A DNA stretch of 64,000 nucleotides, from positions 62,001 through 126,000 of the forward strand of contig NZ_JAIGNK010000003.1 of NCBI RefSeq assembly GCF_019711435.1, read 5' to 3'. The first letter of the stretch is position 1. Each line of letters opens with the position of its first letter. This DNA comes from Qipengyuania polymorpha (lineage in GTDB: Bacteria > Pseudomonadota > Alphaproteobacteria > Sphingomonadales > Sphingomonadaceae). Position numbers and translations under genes: made by a program. Below are positions 18,123 through 29,281 of this stretch, piece by piece. The notes under the pieces are model-generated. The model was not told the DNA's origin, searched no databases, and saw only the letters and a list, made by a program, of their open reading frames with translations.

Positions 18123-18553
18123 GACAGGGCTCCCATGATGAAGACGGTGGCTACGCCGGTCGCGATAAAGGTCAGCGTCGCCACGATCGAACGCTGCGAA
18201 AAGCGGCTGAGACCGCAAACGCCATGTCCGCTGGTGCAGCCGCTCCCCATCCGCGTACCGAAGCCGACGATAAGTCCGGCGGTGAGAATGATTGGCCAGC
18301 CGGCGAATTCAGGCCGCTCGGCACTCGTCGCCAGCACAATCAGGATGGCGCCGACCGGCAGGCCGACAAGGAAGGCCCAGGCACTCGATTTCGGCAAGCT
18401 GGAGGAATTGATGGCGAAAGCCCGTCCGGCAATACCGGAGACCCCCGCGATACGCCCGAGACCGAGCAGCATCAGCGCCGCCGCCAGCCCGATGAGAAGA
18501 CCGCCGGCGAAGCCTTCGAGAGGCGCGGCGTCTGGAAAACCCGGCAGCATCAT
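18119..18553 (-). CDS. YeeE/YedE-like transporter, first half (Sulf_transp)
   Basis: A 144-residue membrane protein with about four hydrophobic segments and the motif GSGCTSGHGVCGLSR near residues 103-117. Its two cysteines are signatures of the sulfur-transport family. The start is the first of two adjacent ATGs and overlaps the persulfide dioxygenase stop (ATGA, 18550-18553). It is the partner of the downstream half-transporter and is translated in series with the dioxygenase. The direction of transport and the substrate form are not known. Confidence 0.82.
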   Translation of the reverse strand: MMLPGFPDAAPLEGFAGGLLIGLAAALMLLGLGRIAGVSGIAGRAFAINSSSLPKSSAWAFLVGLPVGAILIVLATSAERPEFAGWPIILTAGLIVGFGTRMGSGCTSGHGVCGLSRFSQRSIVATLTFIATGVATVFIMGALS

Positions 18554-19482
18554 ACCGCGTTCACCGGAATTTTGATGTAGCTCACTCCATTATCCTCCGG
18601 CTCCGGCAGGTGGCCTGCGCGAATGTTGACTTGCACACTGGGCATGATGAGTTGCGGCATGGCGAGCGTTTCGTCGCGCGCGGTGCGCATGGCGACGAAT
18701 TCGTCCTCTGTCGTGCCGTCCTTTACATGCACGTTCTCGCGGCGCTGCTGTCCGACCGTCGTTTCCCACGCATAGTCGCTGCGCCCGGGCGCCTTGTAAT
18801 CGTGGCACATGAACAACCGGGTTTCCTCCGGGAGCGAGAGCAAGCGCCGGATCGACCGATAGAGCTGGCGCGCGTCGCCGCCGGGGAAATCTGCCCGCGC
18901 CGTTCCGTAATCGGGCATGAAGATCGTGTCGCCCACGAAGGCCGCATCGCCGATGATAAAGGCGTAGTCGGCAGGCGTATGCCCCGGCACGTGCATGGCG
19001 ATCCCTTCGATTTCGCCGAGAGCGAAGGTCTCGCCATCTTCGAACAGGTGCCCGAACTGCGATCCGTCGCGCGCGAAATCGGTGCCGGCGTTGAACAATT
19101 TGCCGAACACATCCTGCACGCGGGTGATCTCGCGGCCGATGGCGATCGTCCCGCCGAGCTTCTCCTGCAGATAGGGCGAGGCAGAAAGATGGTCGGCATG
19201 CGCATGGGTTTCGATGAGCCAGGTGACAGTGAGGTCGTTGGCTTTCGCATATTCGACGATCAGGTCGGCCGAACCGGTCGATGTGCGCCCGGCAGCCGCT
19301 TCATAGTCGAGCACCGAGTCGATGATTGCAGCCTCCTTCGAAGCCGGGTCGTGCACCACGTAGCTGACCGTATTGGTCGCCTCGTCGAAGAAACCGGCAA
19401 TCGAGGGGCGCTTGTCCCTGGCGTCGGCTGCGCGCAGCACCTGCGCAGTGGCGGCATCGAGAATGTAATCTGAGCTGGTCAT
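18550..19482 (-). CDS. Persulfide dioxygenase, metallo-beta-lactamase fold
   Basis: A 310-residue ETHE1/Blh-type enzyme that oxidises glutathione persulfide to sulfite. The iron-site motif THAHADH is at 92-98, with PGHTP near 167 and VGDTIF near 183-188. The start at MTSSDY (19482) has a GCGAGGC site six or so bases upstream; an in-frame ATG at 19500 lacks one and lies in the promoter. The protein is longer than ETHE1 (about 250) because of N- and C-terminal extensions, but has no rhodanese domain. It heads an operon with the two YeeE/YedE halves. Confidence 0.85.
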   Translation of the reverse strand: MTSSDYILDAATAQVLRAADARDKRPSIAGFFDEATNTVSYVVHDPASKEAAIIDSVLDYEAAAGRTSTGSADLIVEYAKANDLTVTWLIETHAHADHLSASPYLQEKLGGTIAIGREITRVQDVFGKLFNAGTDFARDGSQFGHLFEDGETFALGEIEGIAMHVPGHTPADYAFIIGDAAFVGDTIFMPDYGTARADFPGGDARQLYRSIRRLLSLPEETRLFMCHDYKAPGRSDYAWETTVGQQRRENVHVKDGTTEDEFVAMRTARDETLAMPQLIMPSVQVNIRAGHLPEPEDNGVSYIKIPVNAV

Positions 19483-19498
19483 GGAAGCCTCGCTTTTC

Positions 19499-19536
19499 AT
19501 ATCAGCATTATCTAATATACCATCGCCGCCTGTCAA
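19499..19536 (-). promoter_or_regulatory. Promoter of the persulfide dioxygenase operon with overlapping operator
   Basis: On the minus strand a consensus -35 TTGACA (19536-19531) is followed after 18 bases by GATAAT (19512-19507); TAGATA with 16 bases is the alternative. An AT-rich inverted repeat, arms ATATTAG and CTGATAT with a six-base centre (19518-19499, six of seven pairs), overlaps this -10. Repressor binding would block polymerase. BigR is known to bind an AT-rich palindrome overlapping a -10, so the ArsR-type repressor encoded nearby is the obvious candidate. Confidence 0.6.
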
Positions 19537-19598
19537 TGTCCCGCGTGGGTATCGGTGCCGGTGGCATTGCGCCCTGGAAGCAGATAGGACTGCTCCCG

Positions 19599-20615
19599 AT
19601 GGCATTGTTCGACCCTCCCCCACCTCCTCAAACGGAGCAGTTGCAGGACGGTTTCGGACGCCGTTTTTCCTACCTGCGCCTGTCGGTGACCGAGCGCTGC
19701 AACTTTCGCTGCACCTATTGCCTGCCGAACGGGTTCCACAAGCAGGCCGGCCTGCCCCAAGAATTATCGCGCGACGAAATCCGCCGGGCAGTGCAGGCCT
19801 TCGCCAGGCTTGGCCTGTGGAAGCTTCGACTGACGGGCGGCGAGCCTACGGTACGGACCGATTTCACCCAGATTGCGAGCGAGCTGGCCGGCATCGAAGG
19901 CATCCGGCGCGTGGCCATGACCACCAACGGTTATCGCCTCGCCCGCAGCGCTGCCGAGTGGCGCGAAGCGGGCGTCGATGCAGTCAATGTCAGTATCGAC
20001 ACGCTCGACAAGGAACGCTTTGCTGAAGTGACGGGCAAGGACCTGCTGGACGAGGTCGTCGCGGGGGTCGATGCTGCGCTTTCAGCCGGTTTCGGCGCGG
20101 TGAAAGTCAACAGCGTGCTGATGCGCGACCTTGGAGGTTCGGGCTGGCAGGACGTGCTCACCTTCGTGCGTCACCGCGATGTCGCATGGCGCTTCATCGA
20201 ATTGATGCGCACGACCGGCAATGTGCAATTGCACGAGCGGCAGGCGACGCCCGGTGCCAAGGTGCGCGAGCGGCTGCTGGACGCGGGCTGGTACGCCCTC
20301 GCCCGCCGCGACGGGGCAGGTCCGGCAGTCGAATATGCCCACCCCGATTATCGCGGGCGCATCGGCCTCATCGCCCCCTACGAGCACGGCTTTTGCGACA
20401 GCTGCAATCGCCTGCGCCTGTCGAGCCGCGGGCGGCTGCATCTTTGCCTGTTCGGCAAGGACGGCCTCGATTTGCGCGACCTCTTGCAGAGCGACGACCA
20501 GCAGGACGAGCTGGTGGCGCGTATCGTTGCGGCCATGCCCGGCAAGGCGCGCGGTCACCGGCTCAGGGAAGGCGACAGCGGCGCCACCCCGCACCTCGCC
20601 TCTATCGGCGGGTAG
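19599..20615 (+). CDS. moaA: GTP 3',8-cyclase MoaA
   Basis: A 338-residue radical-SAM enzyme catalysing the first step of molybdenum cofactor synthesis. The SAM cluster Cys 34, 38 and 41 (RCNFRCTYC) is at the front. A second cluster is in the C-terminal part (GFCDSCNR and HLCLFG), and the protein ends in the conserved GG needed for activity. The ATG at 19599 has an AGGA site ten bases upstream. An earlier in-frame ATG at 19536 lies in the promoter of the divergent dioxygenase operon. It is followed after nine bases by moeA. Confidence 0.92.
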   Translation: MALFDPPPPPQTEQLQDGFGRRFSYLRLSVTERCNFRCTYCLPNGFHKQAGLPQELSRDEIRRAVQAFARLGLWKLRLTGGEPTVRTDFTQIASELAGIEGIRRVAMTTNGYRLARSAAEWREAGVDAVNVSIDTLDKERFAEVTGKDLLDEVVAGVDAALSAGFGAVKVNSVLMRDLGGSGWQDVLTFVRHRDVAWRFIELMRTTGNVQLHERQATPGAKVRERLLDAGWYALARRDGAGPAVEYAHPDYRGRIGLIAPYEHGFCDSCNRLRLSSRGRLHLCLFGKDGLDLRDLLQSDDQQDELVARIVAAMPGKARGHRLREGDSGATPHLASIGG

Positions 20616-20624
20616 GGTGAAAGC

Positions 20625-21809
20625 ATGATTGGCTTTGAAGAGGCGAGCCGCCTGCTGCGCGAGAACGTCGCGGCGTTACCCGCTGAGCCCGTGACGATTG
20701 AGGAGGCGGCTGGGCGTTTTCTCGCCAAAGACCTCTTGGCTAGGTTCGACGCACCGCGCAGTAATGTTTCGGCGATGGATGGGTATGCCGTTCGTGCAGG
20801 CACGCTGGAGAACGGTGTCCCGTTCAAAGTGCTTGGTCAGGCGCGACCGGGCATGCCCTTCGGTGGCGAAGTCGGCGTCCGCGAGGCGGTGCGCATTTTT
20901 ACCGGAGCCGCCGTCCCGAAAGGCGCGGATTGCGTCGTGATGCAGGAATATGCGCGGGCCGAGGGCGACACGGTCAGCTTTGAGGAAGGGCATGGCCCCA
21001 CCCGCCACATCCGCAAGGCAGGGAGCGATTTTTGCGAGGGCGACGTGCTGCTTGCCCGAGGCACTCGCCTGACCCCACGCGCCATGGTCGCCGCCGCTGC
21101 CGCCGACCGCGCCTCAATCGAAGTCAGCATCCAGCCGCGCGTCGCCATCATCGCAACCGGCGACGAATTGGTGTCGCCGGGCGAAGCGCACGCTACCGCT
21201 AACGCTATCCCCGAAAGCGCGAGTCACGGTGTGGCAGCATTGTGCGAAGCCATGGGTGGTACAGTCGTCCTCCGACTGACCGGACGCGATGAACTTGGCC
21301 TGTTGACCGACTTGGCGAGCGAGGCTCTCGCAACGGCAGACCTTGTCGTGGTGACTGGCGGCGCGTCGGTCGGCGACCATGACCTCGCCCGCCCCATGTT
21401 CGAGGCGCTCGGCCTCGAACTCGTCTTTGCCAAAGTGGCCATAAAGCCGGGCAAGCCTGTGTGGCTGGGCAAGGTCGGCGACAAGCCGGTCCTCGGCCTT
21501 CCCGGCAATCCGACCTCGGCCATGGTCACTGCGCGGCTCTTCCTCCAGCCGCTCCTCGCCGCGATGCAGGGAGGCGAGGCAGCCGCCAATCTCCAGTTCC
21601 TGCCAATGCCCTGCGCCGCAGCACTTCCCGAGGCCGGCGGGCGCGAAACCTTCATCCGCGCCATCGCCACACCCGAAGGGCTGACCCCGGCGCAGAACCA
21701 GGAGAGCGGCGCGCAGGCCCCGCTGGCACAGTCCGACTGGCTCATCCGTCGCCCGGCAGGTTCGCCAGCGACCGCGCGCGGCGAAACGGTCAGCGCGCTG
21801 GCCTTCTAG
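20625..21809 (+). CDS. moeA: Molybdopterin molybdenumtransferase MoeA
   Basis: A 394-residue enzyme that inserts molybdate into adenylylated molybdopterin. Family motifs are visible: SAMDGYAVR near 45, TGAAVPKGADCVV near 97, IIATGDEL near 182, VTGGASVGDHD near 245 and LGLPGNPTSA near 290. The gene directly follows moaA. With mobA and soeABC close by, this local set of cofactor genes probably serves the sulfite dehydrogenase. moaC, moaD and moaE are not in the window and must be elsewhere. Confidence 0.92.
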   Translation: MIGFEEASRLLRENVAALPAEPVTIEEAAGRFLAKDLLARFDAPRSNVSAMDGYAVRAGTLENGVPFKVLGQARPGMPFGGEVGVREAVRIFTGAAVPKGADCVVMQEYARAEGDTVSFEEGHGPTRHIRKAGSDFCEGDVLLARGTRLTPRAMVAAAAADRASIEVSIQPRVAIIATGDELVSPGEAHATANAIPESASHGVAALCEAMGGTVVLRLTGRDELGLLTDLASEALATADLVVVTGGASVGDHDLARPMFEALGLELVFAKVAIKPGKPVWLGKVGDKPVLGLPGNPTSAMVTARLFLQPLLAAMQGGEAAANLQFLPMPCAAALPEAGGRETFIRAIATPEGLTPAQNQESGAQAPLAQSDWLIRRPAGSPATARGETVSALAF

Positions 21810-21813
21810 CGGC

Positions 21814-23477
<1,664 letters not shown>

Positions 23478-23481
<4 letters not shown>

Positions 23482-24266
23482 GCAAGGTCTCCGAAGGTGC
23501 TTTCGATGCCGGCAAAGACCGCCGCGAGCGTGTCGCGAAGGTTTGCGGCCTTGTCGGGGGAATAGGCGAAGGGCGGCTCTTCGTCCGCGAGATAGGTGCT
23601 TTGCGCGATTTCCATCTGGACCGCGTGGATGTTCTGTGCGGGCCGCCCGTAGTGTCGCGTTGTCCAGCCGCCCTTGAAGCGGCCGTTGAGGACGTGGCTG
23701 AACGGGCTGGCTGCGCAGGCCGCGACAACGGCAGATTCAATGTGAGGCGCGCAGGAATTGCCGGAATTGGTGCCGATATTTAGGTCGGGCAGCGTGCCTT
23801 CGAAGAGATAGGGCACCTCGCTGCGGATGGAGTGGCAGTCGTAGAGCACGGCGAAGCCATGCAGGGCCTTCACCCGCGTAAGTTCGCCTTCGAGCGCCGC
23901 GTGATAGGGCGCGTGGTAGAGCTCCTTGCGCTTCGCAATGGCAGCCTCGTCAGGCTCCTGCCGCCACAAGGGCGCGGCATCGAAGCCGGTGTTCGGCACG
24001 AGGCTGGTGGTATTCTGACCCGGATAGAGCGACACATCATCGGGCGGACGGTTGGCGTCGATGACGTAGCGGTTGAACTCGGCGCGCACGATGGTCGCAT
24101 CGGGCAGCAGGCCGTCATAGAGTTCGGGAATGCGCCAGTCGGTGTCGGCCAGCACGAGCGCCTCGGGCACCAGCGCCTCGCGCACATCCTCGGGCAGCCA
24201 GGTCCCCGAATGCGGCTGGGCCAGCACGATGGGCGACGAGCCACGCTGGATGGTGACAGGGTTCAA
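23478..24266 (-). CDS. hutG: N-formylglutamate deformylase
   Basis: A 262-residue hydrolase splitting N-formylglutamate into glutamate and formate, the last step of the five-step hut route. Motifs include QPHSGTWLP near the front, the acidic [13 protein letters not shown] segment and the CHSIRSEVP metal-site region. The only reasonable start is TTG at 24266, which overlaps the hutH stop (TTGA), so translation is coupled. HutF on the opposite strand makes its substrate, confirming the formylglutamate branch rather than the formiminohydrolase (formamide-releasing) one. Confidence 0.9.
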
Positions 24267-25798
24267 GCCAGCGCCCCGCCAATCGAGGCATCGGGACAAT
24301 CGTCGACCAGCGGTGCGGCGGCGAGCAGCTTTGCGGCGGCGGCAATGTCGCCGTCGACCTGCCGGTCGCTGTCGAGCGTGGGTGAGACATCGCGCACACT
24401 GGCCATAACGCGCTGCAAAGCCTCGCTCGTCTGCAAAGGCGCGCGCAACTCGATACCCTGCACCGCCGACAGCGCCTCGATGCCGAGGATGGCGGAGAGG
24501 TTCTCGTTCATTTCGATGAGCCGCCGCCCGGCGTGGCAGGCCATCGAGACATGGTCTTCCTGATTGGCCGAGGTCGGGGTGGAATCGACTGTACGCGGGT
24601 TCGCCAGCGCGCGGTTCTCGCTCATCAGCGCGGCCGAGGTGACTTCCGCAATCATCAGGCCCGATTGCAGGCCCGGATTGGCGGCGAGGAAGGCAGGCAG
24701 GCCGAAGCTCAGCGACGGGTCGACGAGCAGAGCGATGCGGCGCTGCGAAATCGCGCCCACCTCGGAAATCGCCAGCGCTATGGCGTCTGCTGCCAGCCCC
24801 ACCGGCTCGGCATGGAAATTGCCGCCTGACACGACCTCGCCGTTGGAGAGAACCAGCGGGTTGTCGGTCACCGCATTGGCCTCGGTCCGCAGGACCTCGC
24901 CCGCATGGCGCATCTGGTCGAGACACGCGCCCACCACCTGCGGGGCGCAGCGCAGGCAATAGGGGTCCTGCACGCGCAAGTCGTCCTCGCGGTGGCTCTC
25001 GCGGATTTCCGAGCCTTCGAGCAGGTCGCGCACCATCCGCGCCGCATCGATTTGGCCGCGATGGCCACGCAGCGTGTGGATTTCGTCACGGAAGGGCGCC
25101 GAGGAGCCCATCGCCGCGTCAATGGAAAGCGCGGTCGTCACCAGCGAGTTCATCGCCAGCCGCCACCCATCGAACAGGCCGACCAGCGCGAGCGCTGTAG
25201 AAACCTGCGTGCCGTTGAGAAGCGCGAGACCTTCCTTGGCCTGCAGTTCGACCGGCTCGAGACCAGCCCTCTGCAAGGCCGCGCCAGCCGCCATCCGCTC
25301 GCCCTTGTAGAATGCATCGCCCTCGCCAATCAGCGCGGACGCGACATGCGCCAGCGGTGCAAGGTCGCCCGAGGCACCGACCGAACCCTTTTCGGGCACC
25401 ACGGGTATAACATCGGCAGCGACCATCTGCTGCAGCCGCTCGATGACCACCGGGCGCACCGCCGAAGCCCCGCGCCCCAGTGAAATGCATTTCAGCGCGA
25501 TGATGAGCTTCACCACCGCGGGCGCCAGCGGCTTGCCGAAGCCTGCACTGTGCGAGAGCACGATATTGCGCTGGAGCGTGGCGAGGTCGGCATCGCCGAT
25601 GCGCACGCTGGCGAGCTTCCCGAAACCGGTGTTGACGCCATAGAGCGCCTCGCCGGTCGCGACCGCCTGATCCAGCCGCTCGACCGCGCCTGCGACATCG
25701 CGCATCGCCTCGTCCGAGACGTGGAAGGCCGAACCCTCGCGGTAAAGCGCTTCGAGTTGCGCCATGCCGACATGGCCGGGGCTGAGCTCAACGCTCAT
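24263..25798 (-). CDS. hutH: Histidine ammonia-lyase
   Basis: A 511-residue lyase that deaminates histidine to urocanate. The Ala-Ser-Gly triad that cyclises to the MIO prosthetic group is in [14 protein letters not shown], near residues 140-153. The length is standard. The ATG at 25798 lies inside the end of hutI (11-base overlap), indicating a single transcript. It is the committing enzyme of the pathway and the expected main target of HutC control. Confidence 0.96.
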   Translation of the reverse strand: MSVELSPGHVGMAQLEALYREGSAFHVSDEAMRDVAGAVERLDQAVATGEALYGVNTGFGKLASVRIGDADLATLQRNIVLSHSAGFGKPLAPAVVKLIIALKCISLGRGASAVRPVVIERLQQMVAADVIPVVPEKGSVGASGDLAPLAHVASALIGEGDAFYKGERMAAGAALQRAGLEPVELQAKEGLALLNGTQVSTALALVGLFDGWRLAMNSLVTTALSIDAAMGSSAPFRDEIHTLRGHRGQIDAARMVRDLLEGSEIRESHREDDLRVQDPYCLRCAPQVVGACLDQMRHAGEVLRTEANAVTDNPLVLSNGEVVSGGNFHAEPVGLAADAIALAISEVGAISQRRIALLVDPSLSFGLPAFLAANPGLQSGLMIAEVTSAALMSENRALANPRTVDSTPTSANQEDHVSMACHAGRRLIEMNENLSAILGIEALSAVQGIELRAPLQTSEALQRVMASVRDVSPTLDSDRQVDGDIAAAAKLLAAAPLVDDCPDASIGGALA

Positions 25799-27002
25799 TG
25801 AATTCTCCGTCGATGATGCGCCCGCGCAGCAAATTGCCGCCGAGCCAGTAGCTGAGGAAATCGGGGTGCCCGGCATCCCACACGGCAAGCTCGGCGCGCT
25901 TGCCCGGCTCGATACTGCCGTATTCGCCCGACAGGCCGAGCGCGGCGGCGGCGTTGCGAGTCGCACCTGCCAGCGCCTCTTCAGGGGTCAGGCGGAACAG
26001 CGTGCAAGCCATGCCCATCGCGAGCCGGAGCGAGGACATGGGCGAGCTGCCCGGATTGGCATCGGTCGCCACCGCCATGCGAACGCCCGCACCGCGCAGG
26101 GCGTCGATGGGCGGAAGCTGCGTTTCGCGCAGGGTGAAATAGGCGCCGGGGAGGAGCACAGCGACCGTCCCGCTCTTCGCCATATGCACTGCATCTTCGG
26201 GCGCGAGATATTCGAGATGATCGGCGGAAAGCGCGTCGAATTCGCTGGCAAGCACCGCGCCTTTGAGGTCGCTCAACTGTTCGGCATGAAGCTTGACCGG
26301 CAGGCCGAGCTCGCGTGCGACTTCGAACACGCGGCGGACCTGCGCGGGCGTAAAGCCGATGTTCTCGCAAAAGCCGTCGACCGCATCGACCAGCCCTTCG
26401 GCCTTCGCCTGACGCAGGCCTGCGATGACGACCTCCTCGATATAGTCGTCGCTGCGCTCGGCATATTCGGGCGGCAGTGCATGGGCGGCGAGCCACGTCG
26501 TCATGATGCGAACCGGGCGATGCTGCTCGATTTGCCGCGCCACGCGCAGCATCCGCATCTCCTGCTCTACCGAGAGGCCGTAGCCCGACTTGACCTCGAT
26601 GACCGCCACGCCGTCGGCGAGCAAGTCGTCGACCCGGCGCAGGGCAGAGGCGAGCAGGTCCTCGTCGCTCGCCTCGCGCGTCGCGGCAACCGTCGAACGG
26701 ATGCCGCCCCCTGCGCGGGCGATTTCCTCATAGCTCGCCCCGCCGAGACGCATGGCAAATTCCGCCGCGCGGTCGCCGCCGAAGACAAGGTGGCTGTGGC
26801 ATTCGATTAGTGCTGGCGTGACAAGCGCGCCCTGCAAGTCGACCGCTTCGAGTGTGCTGAAATCTTCGGGCAAATCCGTGCGCGCACCAACCCAGGCCAC
26901 GGCATCCCCCCGCGCCACGATGGCCGCATCCTCGACCAGCCCGTAGGGCGCCCCCCCGGCCATGGTCGCTGCCGTGCAGCCCGTGAACAGCCTCTCCTGC
27001 AT
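25788..27002 (-). CDS. hutI: Imidazolonepropionase
   Basis: A 404-residue amidohydrolase opening the imidazolone ring to give formiminoglutamate. The metal motif is [15 protein letters not shown] near residue 67, followed by [15 protein letters not shown] and [10 protein letters not shown], all typical of the family. It is the first gene of the minus-strand hut operon. It diverges from hutF across 65 bases holding a dyad operator. The first ATG of the frame is used. Confidence 0.95.
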   Translation of the reverse strand: MQERLFTGCTAATMAGGAPYGLVEDAAIVARGDAVAWVGARTDLPEDFSTLEAVDLQGALVTPALIECHSHLVFGGDRAAEFAMRLGGASYEEIARAGGGIRSTVAATREASDEDLLASALRRVDDLLADGVAVIEVKSGYGLSVEQEMRMLRVARQIEQHRPVRIMTTWLAAHALPPEYAERSDDYIEEVVIAGLRQAKAEGLVDAVDGFCENIGFTPAQVRRVFEVARELGLPVKLHAEQLSDLKGAVLASEFDALSADHLEYLAPEDAVHMAKSGTVAVLLPGAYFTLRETQLPPIDALRGAGVRMAVATDANPGSSPMSSLRLAMGMACTLFRLTPEEALAGATRNAAAALGLSGEYGSIEPGKRAELAVWDAGHPDFLSYWLGGNLLRGRIIDGEFNER

Positions 27003-27030
27003 AGACTTGTGCCTCTCCGCGATTCCTGAT

Positions 27031-27044
27031 TATGTATGCACATA
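27031..27044. promoter_or_regulatory. Dyad in the hutI-hutF divergent promoter, likely HutC operator
   Basis: The sequence TATGT-ATGC-ACATA is a perfect five-base inverted repeat around a four-base centre, in the middle of the short gap between hutI and hutF. HutC-type GntR repressors bind similar TGTAT/ATACA-rich palindromes, and hutC is encoded just downstream of hutF. One bound dimer could control both divergent operons, with urocanate as the expected inducer. Confidence 0.5.
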
Positions 27045-27067
27045 TTCAGCGAAAGGCGCAATGAGCG

Positions 27068-28438
27068 ATGGGCGGTAAAATCTCGGCAAGGCAGGTGCTG
27101 ACCCCCGCAGGCTGGCTGGCGGATGCGGTCGTGAGCTGGGACGATGATGGCTGCATCACCTCGGTCGACGGGGGCGGTTTTGATGAAGCCACCGCCGTCG
27201 GGACGCTCGTTCCCGGTGTCGCCAACCTCCACACGCATAGCTTCCAGCGCGCCATGGCGGGTCTCGCCGAGACGCGCGGCCCCTCGGGCGCGGACGATTT
27301 CTGGAGCTGGCGCGAGGTCATGTACCGCTTCCTCGGCGTGCTCACGCCCGAGCATATCGAGGTCATCGCCGCGCAGGTGCAGATGGACATGGCGGAAGCG
27401 GGCTTCACCGCCAGCGCCGAATTCCACTACCTCCACCACCAGCCCGGAGGCGCGCGTTTTGCCGACATGGCAGAGACCTCGCGCCGCATCATGGCTGCGA
27501 GCGAAACCTCCGGTATCGGGCTGACCCATTTGCCGGTGCTTTACAGCCGCGGCGGACTCGATGACCGCCCGCTCTCAGAGGGCCAGGCGCGCTTCGGCTG
27601 CACGCCGGACGAGTTCGCGAAGCTCTATGAAGCCATCGTGGACGCGGCGCGCGACATGCCATCCGATTTCCGCCTCGGCATTGCCCCGCATTCATTGCGC
27701 GCAGTAAGCCGAGACGGGCTGGACGCCTGCCGCGAACTCTGCCCCGACGGCCCCATCCACATCCACGCCGCCGAGCAGGTGAAGGAAGTCGAGGAAGTCT
27801 CCGCCCACCTCGGCGCGCGCCCGGTCCGCTACCTGCTCGACGCCGTAGGTGCAGGCGCGCGCTGGTGCCTCATCCACGCAACGCATGTCGACGATGGCGA
27901 GGTAACCGACCTTGCCCGCTCGGGAGCGGTGGCAGGCCTGTGCCCGACGACCGAGGCAAATCTGGGCGACGGTATCTTCCCTGCCCAAACCTTCCTCGCC
28001 GCCGGTGGCAGCTTCGGTGTCGGCTCCGATTCCAACATCCGCATCTCGCTCGCCGAGGAATTGCGCATGCTCGAGGTCTCGCAGCGCCTCGCCCTGCGCC
28101 AGCGTGCCGTGCTGACCGATGACGCGAACCGTTCGAACGGCCGCAACCTCCTCGAACGCGCCGCCGCAGGCGGAGCGAAGGCTATCGGCAGGAATGCTGG
28201 CGGCATCGAGACCGGCATGCTCGCCGACCTCGTCGCCCTGTCCGACGAAACACCCTTTCTCGACTGGCCGACCCCCGACCACCGGCTGGATGCGTGGATA
28301 TTCGGCGCGGAGGAGAAAGCCGTCAGCGACGTCTGGTCCGCAGGCCGGCATATCGTGACCGAGGGTAACCACATCCGCCGCGAGGCCATCACCGCGCGCT
28401 TCCGCAAGACGATGCGCGAATTGGCGGAGGCCCTGTGA
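27068..28438 (+). CDS. hutF: Formimidoylglutamate deiminase
   Basis: A 456-residue amidohydrolase that removes ammonia from formiminoglutamate to give N-formylglutamate, the substrate of HutG. The HxH metal motif is in NLHTHSFQRAMAG near residue 56. IHAAEQ, HATHVDD and GSDSNIRIS complete the active site. The length fits the family. It begins the plus-strand hut operon and ends in a GTGA overlap with hutC. Confidence 0.94.
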   Translation: MGGKISARQVLTPAGWLADAVVSWDDDGCITSVDGGGFDEATAVGTLVPGVANLHTHSFQRAMAGLAETRGPSGADDFWSWREVMYRFLGVLTPEHIEVIAAQVQMDMAEAGFTASAEFHYLHHQPGGARFADMAETSRRIMAASETSGIGLTHLPVLYSRGGLDDRPLSEGQARFGCTPDEFAKLYEAIVDAARDMPSDFRLGIAPHSLRAVSRDGLDACRELCPDGPIHIHAAEQVKEVEEVSAHLGARPVRYLLDAVGAGARWCLIHATHVDDGEVTDLARSGAVAGLCPTTEANLGDGIFPAQTFLAAGGSFGVGSDSNIRISLAEELRMLEVSQRLALRQRAVLTDDANRSNGRNLLERAAAGGAKAIGRNAGGIETGMLADLVALSDETPFLDWPTPDHRLDAWIFGAEEKAVSDVWSAGRHIVTEGNHIRREAITARFRKTMRELAEAL

Positions 28439-29127
28439 ACAGCAACACCCACCAGTCCATCCGCGAGGCCATCCGCAAGCGCATCGTGGCGGGCGAATGG
28501 CAGCTGGGTGACCTCATCCCCGGCGAGGTCGAGTTTGCTGAAGAATACGCCTGCTCGCGCACCACGGTGAACCGCGCACTGCAGGCACTCGCCGAAGAAG
28601 GCATCGTCGAGCGCAAGCGTCGGGGCGGCACGCGGGTCAGCCCCCTGCCCGCTCCACAGGCGCAATTCGCCATCCCGCTCGTGCGCGAACAGGTCGAAGA
28701 GCGCGGTCTAGCCTATACCCCAGAGGTCACTACGCATTCGGTAGGAAGGCCCGACACTGCAACGCGCGAGGAAATGCGGCTCTTGCCCGCACAGGAATGC
28801 GCCTACCTCGAAACCCTCCACCTCGCCGATGGACAGGTCTTCGCGTTCGAGCGCCGATGGATAAACCTCGCCAACGTGCCGCAGTTCACGGTCGAGGCGC
28901 TCGGCAACCTCAGCGCCAACGAATGGCTGGTGCGCGAAGTCCCCTTCTCCCGGGGCACCGTGACCCTGAGCGCAACGAGCGCCGACAACAAAACCGCCGA
29001 AACAATGCAGGTCGAGCTGTCGGCCCCGCTCTTCACCATGCGGCGCACAACATGGCTCGGCGAGGCATCGGTCACCGCCGTGACACTATACTACGCGCCC
29101 GGATACGAGCTCGATTTTACAATCTGA
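28435..29127 (+). CDS. hutC: HutC, GntR-family histidine utilisation repressor
   Basis: A 230-residue regulator with a GntR winged helix at 1-72, including EYACSRTTVNRALQALAEEG. A UTRA ligand domain follows at about 85-230. HutC proteins bind urocanate and release hut promoters. The GTG start overlaps the hutF stop (28435-28438). The protein ends close to the convergent tRNA-Leu gene. Its operator is probably the dyad between hutI and hutF. Confidence 0.9.
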   Translation: MNSNTHQSIREAIRKRIVAGEWQLGDLIPGEVEFAEEYACSRTTVNRALQALAEEGIVERKRRGGTRVSPLPAPQAQFAIPLVREQVEERGLAYTPEVTTHSVGRPDTATREEMRLLPAQECAYLETLHLADGQVFAFERRWINLANVPQFTVEALGNLSANEWLVREVPFSRGTVTLSATSADNKTAETMQVELSAPLFTMRRTTWLGEASVTAVTLYYAPGYELDFTI

Positions 29128-29140
29128 TTATCGGGAAAAG

Positions 29141-29227
29141 TGGTGCCCAGAAGAGGACTCGAACCTCCACGCCCTTGCGAGCGCCGCCACCTGAAGACGG
29201 TGCGTCTACCAATTCCGCCATCTGGGC
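29141..29227 (-). tRNA. tRNA-Leu (anticodon CAG)
   Basis: The minus strand folds as a class II tRNA of 87 bases with encoded CCA. The acceptor arms GCCCAGA and TCTGGGC pair fully. The D-arm region carries GGTAGAC, and the anticodon arm CCGTC/GGCGG (one wobble pair) closes the loop TTCAGGT with anticodon CAG. A long variable arm follows, then the T-loop TTCGAGT. It decodes CUG, usually the major leucine codon in GC-rich genomes. The gene stands alone and is convergent with hutC. Confidence 0.96.
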
Positions 29228-29281
29228 ACACTTGTCGAGGATGCGGAACATTGGTGTCCGCGTCCGTGGTAGGCGCGGGCC

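Noticed and set aside
17706..18553. A single YeeE/YedE gene broken by a frameshift
   Set aside because: The two halves have their own starts, meet in a clean ATGA overlap and each carry the expected cysteine motif. Split pairs are normal in bigR-type operons.
29141..29227. tRNA gene as the attachment site of an integrated element
   Set aside because: No integrase, no direct repeat of the tRNA 3' end and no change in gene style were seen on either side.
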